From the NCBI GenBank assembly GCA_016190785.1, contig JACPPX010000109.1, positions 1-5,717 of the forward strand: a DNA stretch of 5,717 nucleotides, read 5' to 3'. Source of the stretch: Chloroflexota bacterium (lineage in GTDB: Bacteria > Chloroflexota > Anaerolineae > UBA7937 > JACPPX01). The notes under the pieces were generated by a model. The model was given only the letters and a program-made list of their open reading frames with translations. It had not been told where the DNA came from and ran no database searches. The translations under genes and the position numbers were made by a program. Position 1 is the first letter of the stretch; every line of letters starts with the position of its first letter. Shown here in pieces: positions 1-4,939 of the stretch.

Positions 1-299
1 ACCTTATCTCCTGCGTCTGCAGCCTTATCAACCGCATCTGCATATTGGCCCGCGGCGTAAAACTCCTGGGCCTCAGCCAGCTTCTCCCCAGCCTCATCCA
101 ATTTATGCTGGGCCTCGCTGACATCAACCCCCTGGGCGGCTGCTGCGTCGATTGCAGCCTGGCCATCGGCAACGGCCTGCTCCGCCGCGGCGATGGCTGC
201 GGCGGCGTCCTCAGCGGAGACCACGCCCTCACAGGCTGCCAGACCCAGGCTGAGGCCCGCAACCGCAAACACAAGAAGCAATCTACGTACTGTTAACAT
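1..299 (-). CDS. Putative lipoprotein with Ala-rich helical domain (3' end cut by window edge)
   Basis: This is the third gene of the sigma/anti-sigma unit. It is open from the ATG at 297-299 to the left edge, giving 99 visible codons and no stop. Residues 1-22 form a lipoprotein signal peptide: MLTVRR, a hydrophobic stretch, then the lipobox LAAC with Cys23 as the predicted lipidation site. The mature protein should therefore sit on the outer face of a membrane. From about residue 27 it is Ala/Glu/Asp/Gln-rich and helical (AEDAAAAIAAAEQA, then GVDVSEAQHKLDEAGEKLAEA and GQYADAVDKAADA). This matches residues 279-350 of the upstream membrane protein and resembles DUF4398-like helical domains; the family name is tentative. 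AAGGAGG at 307-313 precedes the ATG by 7 nt. A second in-frame ATG at 348-350, with its own AAGGAGGT, would add 17 residues. I chose the shorter form because it has a typical signal peptide. Function is not recognised. Confidence 0.8.
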   Translation of the reverse strand, partial: MLTVRRLLLVFAVAGLSLGLAACEGVVSAEDAAAAIAAAEQAVADGQAAIDAAAAQGVDVSEAQHKLDEAGEKLAEAQEFYAAGQYADAVDKAADAGDK

Positions 300-306
300 C
301 TTACTT

Positions 307-313
307 CCTCCTT
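307..313 (-). promoter_or_regulatory. Shine-Dalgarno AAGGAGG for the lipoprotein start at 299
   Basis: Read on the minus strand, AAGGAGG lies 7 nt upstream of the ATG at 297-299, a near-ideal spacing. It supports the start that leaves a normal-length lipoprotein signal peptide. Confidence 0.65.
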
Positions 314-358
314 TTTGAATTTTTTGTTTACTATCCCTTGATCCCAACATGCCAATCT

Positions 359-366
359 ACCTCCTT
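359..366 (-). promoter_or_regulatory. Second Shine-Dalgarno AAGGAGGT for an in-frame upstream start at 350
   Basis: AAGGAGGT on the minus strand lies 8 nt before another ATG (348-350). That ATG is in frame with the ATG at 299, with 17 stop-free codons between them. The extension would be MLGSRDSKQKIQKGGSK, a basic stretch that would lengthen the n-region of the signal peptide. Either start, or both, could be used. Confidence 0.55.
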
Positions 367-404
367 AAAATTTGTTTGGAGCTGATGCAGTTGTTGCTAG
401 TCTC

Positions 405-1607
405 CTATATATCCTCCTCCGGATCCTCACTGGAGCCACCACTCGACTCAGTGACATCAGTTTCAGCATCATCGGATCCGCTCCCCGAGTCCCCATCTTC
501 GCCATCCTCCTCCACATCCTCTGTGGCATCGGATAGGGCATCAAGGGCGTCTACCGCCAGTTGCTGGGCGTCCTCGGCTTTATCCACCACGGCCGCATAA
601 TCACCTTCCACATATAGAGCCTCGGCTTCTGCCAGTTTCTCCTCGGCCTCTTCCACCTTCTCCTGAGCGGTACTTATATCCACCCCCTCGGGAGCGGCGT
701 CTATGGCTGTCTGGGCTTCCTGGATGTCTGCTTGAGCGTCAGCTATGGCCGCCGCCGCCTCTCCGGCAGTTACCTCATCGTCATCCTCTTCGTCGCCGTC
801 CTCATCGGCATCCTCATCATCTCCCTCATCCTCGCCGCCATCCTCTTCATCGCCCTCCTCGACATCCTCTTCTTCAGCCTCTTCCTCATCCCCGGCCTCT
901 TCCTCCTCTTCCTCAGTCTCCGCACCGTCATCCGGCTCTCCGATGGTCGGAGTAACCACAGATTCTGGCTCTTCAACTTGGATGTGGGTGGCTAGAAGAG
1001 AACCATCAGGTTGGACAAGAGCAGTAACTTCGGCGGTGAGCCCGACCTGCGGTGTACCTTCTACCACGGTATCCGCATCGAGCAAGACCGTCTGACCAGA
1101 GACCACCCAACTAATTTCAGATATACTCTCGATGACCCCCGTGAATTCCACCTCCACCATTTCCAGCACAGGGGTTGCTTCTTCCTCCAAACCCAGGGCC
1201 TCACGAACCTGCCCGGGGACAAGTTGAAGTAAGGCTTCTCCAAGGTTGCCGCCGGAGGCCAGCACGGCTCCTCCCCCGATCACTAGGGTTAAAGCCAAAA
1301 CCGCCGCCACGGCCAAAACCGGCTGAGTAGAAAGCGAGGGCCACCAGGATAGTAAACTGAATATGGGGCGCTTTTCTTCCTGGGCAAACTGGGAAGCAGT
1401 CTGCAACAAAGTTCTCCTCTGCCGCACAACAACACTGGCCGGAAGCGGTTCAGCGGGCTTGAGTCCCTCGATGCCTTTGGCCAGAGATAGGAGCAGGGCC
1501 AGCTCCTCAGCCTGGTCCGGGTAGCGGGCGAGACAGGCGGACAAGGATTCGCCCTGAGTCATAAGATCCAGGCATTCTTCCAAGGCAATTTCTAAATCTT
1601 TCTTCAT
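405..1607 (-). CDS. Probable membrane anti-sigma factor with DUF5666-like domain, acidic linker and helical sensor domain
   Basis: This 400-residue single-pass membrane protein lies 23 nt downstream of the ECF sigma gene, which is the usual place for its anti-sigma partner. Residues 1-80 should be cytoplasmic and contain EECLDLMTQGESLSACLARYP, a pattern I associate with putative anti-sigma proteins of Chloroflexota. The HxxxCxxC zinc anti-sigma motif is absent. One transmembrane helix spans about 96-117. Residues 154-212 resemble DUF5666 (GVIESI, then GQTVLLDADTVVEG, then DGSLLATHIQVEE). Residues 222-278 are almost entirely Glu/Asp. Residues 279-358 are an Ala/Glu-rich helical domain that recurs in the next gene's lipoprotein. 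Residues 359-400 form a second acidic, Ser/Gly-containing tail. The exported half probably senses or binds something at the envelope, releasing sigma; the ligand is unknown. AGGGA lies a few nt before the ATG at 1605-1607. The anti-sigma role is inferred from position and topology. Confidence 0.75.
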   Translation of the reverse strand: MKKDLEIALEECLDLMTQGESLSACLARYPDQAEELALLLSLAKGIEGLKPAEPLPASVVVRQRRTLLQTASQFAQEEKRPIFSLLSWWPSLSTQPVLAVAAVLALTLVIGGGAVLASGGNLGEALLQLVPGQVREALGLEEEATPVLEMVEVEFTGVIESISEISWVVSGQTVLLDADTVVEGTPQVGLTAEVTALVQPDGSLLATHIQVEEPESVVTPTIGEPDDGAETEEEEEEAGDEEEAEEEDVEEGDEEDGGEDEGDDEDADEDGDEEDDDEVTAGEAAAAIADAQADIQEAQTAIDAAPEGVDISTAQEKVEEAEEKLAEAEALYVEGDYAAVVDKAEDAQQLAVDALDALSDATEDVEEDGEDGDSGSGSDDAETDVTESSGGSSEDPEEDI

Positions 1608-1630
1608 CTTTTCCCTAAGTGACCCGAAAA

Positions 1631-2212
1631 TTAGGCCGGCTGGGCCCTGACCACCCGCGCCAGAGTAGCCAAGGCGCGGTATTGGATGGACTTAACCGCC
1701 CCTTCTGTTTTCCCCAAAACTTGGGCTACTTCTTGATTGCTCATCCCTTCCACAAATTTGAGGGTTAAGACCTGTTGTTGATCCGGAGTCAGGTCCCCCA
1801 TCGCCCGGCGTATCTGCTCCGCCTCAAGCCTTTCCTCCGCCCGAGTTCTAGATGTTTCCCCACTGGTCATGAGGGCCTCTTCAAATAGTTTTGCTTCCTT
1901 GTGCCGGGCGCGGTGGTAATCCACTACCAGATGATGGGCAATTCCATACAGCCAGGCGGCCACCGAAGTCTGCCATCCCCTCTTCGCCCGCAGGGCTTCC
2001 AGCATCCTCATAAAAACCTCTCCGGTAAGATCCTCCGCAATCTGGCGGTCTCCCACCCGAGAGTAAACATAACGATAAATCTTGGAGTGGTAGAAGTCAT
2101 AGATGCGGGCCAGGGCATCCATGTTGAATTCTTTGGCCTGGCGCAGCAAAGCGGTCTCATCCTCCACCTGGCTTGCCTCTTGTAAATCCATATATAAGTC
2201 GTATTTCTCCAT
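1631..2212 (-). CDS. ECF-type RNA polymerase sigma factor (sigma-70 family)
   Basis: From the ATG at 2210-2212 this encodes 193 residues, normal for an ECF sigma factor with only regions 2 and 4. Region 2 is clear: DALARIYDFYHSKIYRYVY, then IAEDLTGEVFMRMLEAL for core polymerase binding, then WLYGIAHHLVVDYHRARH for -10 recognition. Region 4 near the C-terminus has LTPDQQQVLTLKFVEGMSNQ, then EVAQVLGKTEGAVKSIQYRA, the helix-turn-helix that reads the -35 element. No extra C-terminal domain is present. It should direct polymerase to a small regulon when released by the membrane protein encoded 23 nt downstream. The start is uncertain. The same frame opens at a TTG at 2236 (201 residues) with no ribosome site before it. 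AAGGGA ends 12 nt before the chosen ATG and 9 nt before an adjacent TTG. A later ATG lies 7 codons in. Autoregulation is common in the family, but I see no convincing promoter. Confidence 0.93.
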   Translation of the reverse strand: MEKYDLYMDLQEASQVEDETALLRQAKEFNMDALARIYDFYHSKIYRYVYSRVGDRQIAEDLTGEVFMRMLEALRAKRGWQTSVAAWLYGIAHHLVVDYHRARHKEAKLFEEALMTSGETSRTRAEERLEAEQIRRAMGDLTPDQQQVLTLKFVEGMSNQEVAQVLGKTEGAVKSIQYRALATLARVVRAQPA

Positions 2213-2363
2213 CAAAAGATACTGTCCCTTAAACAACTAGGTTTTTCAATAGCCCGAATGTACTAAGGTGATCGGGATGGCCACAGAAAGCAAAATGCGG
2301 TGCGGGAGTTCCGCACCGCAAAGGCTCTTAAAGGCAACTATCTTTCTCGCCCGGAAAGAGGTT
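2213..2363. other. Intergenic region between the glycosylase operon and the sigma operon
   Basis: These 151 nt hold the terminator at 2296-2320 and the upstream region of the sigma gene. Minus-strand TTGAAAAACC (about 2242-2251) has a -35-like hexamer, but I could not pair it with a -10 at normal spacing, so no promoter is called. If a sigma promoter exists, it must lie between the terminator and the start codon. Confidence 0.5.
2296..2320 (-). terminator. Rho-independent terminator after the coaB-coaC-thioesterase-glycosylase operon
   Basis: This is a perfect 10-bp inverted repeat, TGCGGTGCGG and CCGCACCGCA, around a 5-nt loop. On the minus strand it is followed by TTTTGCTTTCT, a slightly interrupted T-tract. 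On the plus strand the stem is followed by AAAGG, so the signal works for minus transcription. It lies about 43 nt beyond the stop of the glycosylase gene and before the sigma gene, separating the two transcription units. Confidence 0.82.
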
Positions 2364-3233
2364 TCATTTCGGTTTAATCTTCCCGGTCTCGGGAAGCGCC
2401 GCCGAGGCAAGACGCCGGGAGCGCCCCTGCATTATCCCCGGCTGACAATGGCGACAGAAATTGGTGGCGCGGTTGCGGACTTTGACCTCCGAGATTGGGG
2501 TCCCGCAGCGGGGACAGGGCTCACCTTTCTTACCGTGCACTTTGAGTTCCTCGCGGAATTTGAGGTGGATTTCCTCCCCCATCTGAGCCCGCACCCGGGA
2601 GGTGGCTTCGTCGAGCACGGCTTGGATCGAATCATAGAGCCGGTCTACCTCTTCAGCGGAGAGACGGGGCCTACGGAGGAAGGGATAGAGGCGGGCGTGG
2701 TGCAGGATCTCGTCGGCATAGGCGTTGCCAATCCCAGCGAGAAAGGATTGGTCGATAATAGCGCCCTTGATCTCCCCCCGATACCTTTTGATCCGCTCCC
2801 GGAATTCCTCCCGCGACACGTTTAGCGCTTCCGGCCCTTGCAAGGCAAAACCGGGCACCAAGGATAACTCGTTGGTCAAATAAACCTTGCCCATAGTTTT
2901 AGGATCAACATAGCGGAGTTCCCGCCCCCCAGATACTCCGAAGATAATAAAAGTGTCCGCGGCTCTCTTCTCCTCGGGTGGCGACCAGTAAAGACGACCG
3001 CTGAGCATGGGATTGATCACCAGATGCGGCTCCGAACCCAGGGAAAGGATCAGAAACTTGCCACGCCGGTCGACGTGTGCAAAAGTCTTATTTAGGAGAG
3101 CGGATTTCAGGTCCTGAGGAATAAGATTGCGGAAGACGAGGGGTTTTAGGACTTCAAAATACTTGATCGTTTGCCCAACCAGCTCTTTTTGCAGAAATTC
3201 CTTGACAACCTCCAACTCCGGCAGTTCAGGCAT
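2364..3233 (-). CDS. mutM: Formamidopyrimidine-DNA glycosylase (Fpg/Nei family), divergent
   Basis: This is a 289-residue base-excision repair enzyme that removes oxidised purines and cleaves the abasic site. After Met removal, Pro2 is the Schiff-base nucleophile and Glu3 the catalytic acid (MPELPELEVV). Lys59 (RRGKFLILSL) matches the conserved catalytic lysine. The helix-two-turn-helix region contains LAGIGNAYADEIL at 165-177, with the conserved Asn170. The C-terminal zinc finger uses Cys240, Cys243, Cys260 and Cys263, and RATNFC carries the conserved Arg255. A tail of about 26 residues follows the finger. The void-filling residues differ from classical Fpg: NPMLSGR replaces HLGMTGR, and DPKTMG replaces DPRRFG. 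Substrate preference may therefore differ, and Nei-like specificity cannot be excluded. The ATG lies 6 nt after the thioesterase stop with no strong ribosome site, suggesting coupled translation. It is the last gene of its operon. Confidence 0.9.
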   Translation of the reverse strand: MPELPELEVVKEFLQKELVGQTIKYFEVLKPLVFRNLIPQDLKSALLNKTFAHVDRRGKFLILSLGSEPHLVINPMLSGRLYWSPPEEKRAADTFIIFGVSGGRELRYVDPKTMGKVYLTNELSLVPGFALQGPEALNVSREEFRERIKRYRGEIKGAIIDQSFLAGIGNAYADEILHHARLYPFLRRPRLSAEEVDRLYDSIQAVLDEATSRVRAQMGEEIHLKFREELKVHGKKGEPCPRCGTPISEVKVRNRATNFCRHCQPGIMQGRSRRLASAALPETGKIKPK

Positions 3234-3239
3234 CTCAAC

Positions 3240-3608
3240 TTACGATTCCAATAGCTCCCTGGCCCAGCGGGGGGTAGTACGCACATTTCCGGCGCGGTCG
3301 GTGCAGATATGCACCGTGCGACCAGTAGCCAGCAAATTTCCATCCTCCTTCACCACTTCATAGCCAAAGGTTACTCCTCGACTCCCCAGTTCCTCTACCC
3401 AGGTGCGGACGGTGACTACATCCCCATATCGGGCCGGGGAGAGGAAACGGGCGGTGGCCTCCACCACCGGCAAATGGTATCCCTCGGATTCTAACTGGGT
3501 ATAACTGGAACCGGTTTCAAACATAAGCTCGCTCCGCCCGGCCTCAAACCAGACCATATACGCCGCGTGGTGGACAATGCCCATGGCATCTGTCTCGGCA
3601 TAGCGCAC
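3240..3608 (-). CDS. Acyl-CoA thioesterase, YbgC/4HBT hotdog family (start uncertain)
   Basis: From a GTG at 3606-3608 this encodes 122 residues. The signature RYAETDAMGIVHHAAYMVWF places it in the 4-hydroxybenzoyl-CoA/YbgC-like thioesterases, with Asp7 as catalytic acid and HH at 13-14. The rest (LPVVEATARFLSPARYGD, then VTVRTWVEELGSRGVTFGYE) fits the hotdog strands and long helix. Such enzymes hydrolyse short or aromatic acyl-CoA or acyl-carrier thioesters in the cytoplasm; the substrate here is unknown. The beginning is odd. In-frame codons upstream of the GTG encode WIDTSFR, which looks like the family's first beta-strand, but no ATG, GTG or TTG lies between them and a TGA at 3639-3641. 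The true start may be the ATA at 3624-3626, or a base may have been lost after the ATG at 3656-3658 that overlaps the coaC stop. The GTG has no ribosome site. It sits between coaC and the glycosylase gene in one operon. Confidence 0.85.
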   Translation of the reverse strand: MRYAETDAMGIVHHAAYMVWFEAGRSELMFETGSSYTQLESEGYHLPVVEATARFLSPARYGDVVTVRTWVEELGSRGVTFGYEVVKEDGNLLATGRTVHICTDRAGNVRTTPRWARELLES

Positions 3609-3654
3609 CCGAAAACTGGTGTCTATCCACGAGGACGCTCACCAGGCGGAGAGA

Positions 3655-4242
3655 TCATTTGCGGGGCGGGGGCAATTTGCGGGATCGGCCTATCACTTCC
3701 AGGGCGCGGGCTACAATCTTTTCCGGCTCAGAGAGCCGACCCTCTCCTTCCCGGCCAGTAGCCAGCCGGCCGGTCTCCGGCCCGACAAAGTGATACCCCA
3801 GCTTCTTAAGTTTGGCGATATTTTCCTGCACGACGGGGTTCTGATACATATTCACTTCCATGGCCGGAGCGATGATCACCGGGGCTTTGGTGGCCATTAC
3901 CGTCACCGTCACCATGTCTTCGGCGAGCCCATAGGCAATCTTGGCGATGATGTTGGCTGTGCAGGGGGCTACGATCACCAGGTCTGCCTTTGCTCCCAGG
4001 TAAACATGATCAATTTGCCAGGGAGTCTGGGGAGTGAACATATCCACCAGTACTGGATTGCCGGTCAGGGCCTGAAAAGTGAGGGGGGTCACGAACTTGG
4101 TGGCGGAGTGGGTCATAATCACATACACCCCCGCCCCCTGCTCCATCAATAGCCGGGCGAGGAGGGCTGCTTTGTAAGCGGCAATGCTCCCTGTCACCCC
4201 CAAAACTAACATCTTCCCCTCCAAGGCTTTACCTTCTGCCAT
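3655..4242 (-). CDS. coaC: Phosphopantothenoylcysteine decarboxylase (stand-alone CoaC)
   Basis: This 195-residue flavoprotein of the HFCD family decarboxylates 4'-phosphopantothenoylcysteine to 4'-phosphopantetheine, the step after CoaB in coenzyme A synthesis. The FMN-binding start is GVTGSIAAYKA at 15-25. HSATKFVTPLTFQALTGNPV covers 45-64, the catalytic His is His79 in QIDHVYLG, and APCTANIIAK is at 92-101. The substrate motif reads PAMEVNMYQNP at 126-136, with Glu where Dfp has Asn. The flap reads RLATGREGEGRL, with Thr where many enzymes have Cys. Length fits a CoaC-only protein; there is no fused CoaB domain. The ATG follows the coaB stop after one base, with a G-rich ribosome site inside the end of coaB, so the two are translationally coupled. 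Its TGA overlaps an ATG (ATGA) leading towards the thioesterase gene. Confidence 0.92.
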   Translation of the reverse strand: MAEGKALEGKMLVLGVTGSIAAYKAALLARLLMEQGAGVYVIMTHSATKFVTPLTFQALTGNPVLVDMFTPQTPWQIDHVYLGAKADLVIVAPCTANIIAKIAYGLAEDMVTVTVMATKAPVIIAPAMEVNMYQNPVVQENIAKLKKLGYHFVGPETGRLATGREGEGRLSEPEKIVARALEVIGRSRKLPPPRK

Positions 4243-4243
4243 T

Positions 4244-4939
4244 TTATCCCCCTCCCCTCTTTTTTTCGGCTAGTACCCTGGCGAGATGGTGGATTAAGCC
4301 CCGGGCTATCTCTTCTTTGCCAACCAGCACCCACTCCACCTCACCTTGGCGGTTGACCAAATAGCCGGTATGCTTCCCCTCTTCTATATCTCGCAGGTCG
4401 TTAGCCAGGACAAAATCCGCCCTGTTCTCTTGAAGAGAATTGTAAGCGATGCGCACCAGTTCGTCTCTGGTCTTGCCTACCTCTAGTTTGAAGCCTACCA
4501 GGATGGTCTCTGTGGCCAATTTGCGAATAAGCTTAATAATTTTGGGGGTCTTAACCAGCTTGATCCACCACTCCTCGCTCAAGGAGGGCACTTTCTCCAT
4601 GCTCACCTGCTCCGGCTCATAATCCAGAACGGCCATAGCATGGATCACCGCCTCGAATCGTGAGCGACCTAATTCCTCCTCGACCGCAGAGCTCAAGTCA
4701 GACACGGTCTCCACCGCGATAGTTTTCAATCGAGAGTTCTCCGCAGGTGCGACTTGGGGAAGGAGGCTATCCTGCCCAAAGATGAAAGTCACCTCGGCTC
4801 CGGCGCGGAGGGCTTCCTGGGCTATTAAGGCCCCCAATCGCCCGCTGGAGCGGTTGCTGAGGTAGCGCACGGCATCGATCGCTCCCCGCGTAGGGCCGGA
4901 GGTGACCAGTATTTTAGTCCCGGCCAGTTCCTGGGCCAT
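4244..4939 (-). CDS. coaB: Phosphopantothenate-cysteine ligase (stand-alone, type III-like CoaB)
   Basis: From the ATG at 4937-4939 this encodes 231 residues. It joins cysteine to 4'-phosphopantothenate using a nucleotide triphosphate, giving the substrate of the next gene's product. The nucleotide-binding start is KILVTSGPTR, followed by DAVRYLSNRSSGRLG, the hallmark of the family. VIHAMAVLDYEP corresponds to the AAAVADYRP region. LVKTPKII, then ILVGFKLEV and RADFVLANDL, follow in order. This pattern (HxMAVxDY, KTPKII, GFKL) resembles the separate streptococcal CoaB enzymes from memory more than the CoaB half of bifunctional CoaBC. The GTxxxV-type C-terminal half is complete, ending with EKKRGGG. 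A TTG at 4949-4951 would add four residues. The start overlaps the end of the upstream hydrolase gene by 26 nt, and coaC begins one base after its stop, so it is tightly embedded in the operon. Confidence 0.9.
   Translation of the reverse strand: MAQELAGTKILVTSGPTRGAIDAVRYLSNRSSGRLGALIAQEALRAGAEVTFIFGQDSLLPQVAPAENSRLKTIAVETVSDLSSAVEEELGRSRFEAVIHAMAVLDYEPEQVSMEKVPSLSEEWWIKLVKTPKIIKLIRKLATETILVGFKLEVGKTRDELVRIAYNSLQENRADFVLANDLRDIEEGKHTGYLVNRQGEVEWVLVGKEEIARGLIHHLARVLAEKKRGGG

Noticed and set aside
770..940. TCCTC/ATC-rich repetitive tract as a possible direct-repeat or CRISPR-like array
   Set aside because: There are no regular repeat-spacer units. The pattern follows from codon use for acidic residues in the real gene.
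732..995. Plus-strand open frame encoding a very hydrophobic, membrane-like protein
   Set aside because: It is the antisense of the Glu/Asp-rich linker; GAG/GAT/GAC codons read backwards give Leu/Ile/Val-type codons. No ribosome site or family match supports it.
1360..1607. Zinc-binding anti-sigma (ZAS) domain in the membrane protein
   Set aside because: Two cysteines (residues 12 and 25) are present, but the HxxxCxxC arrangement is not, so a ZAS assignment is not supported.
2237..2260. Sigma promoter using TTGAAA as the -35 element
   Set aside because: No matching -10 hexamer lies at 16-18 nt; the nearest TATCTT-like sequence is about 22 nt away and next to the start codon.
2268..2825. Plus-strand open frame of 185 codons
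   Set aside because: It begins in the intergenic region, runs through the terminator and is antisense to the zinc finger and helix-two-turn-helix of the glycosylase gene.
3619..4152. Plus-strand His-rich open frame
   Set aside because: It lies wholly antisense to coaC, which has clear family motifs, and it shows no recognisable domain or ribosome site.
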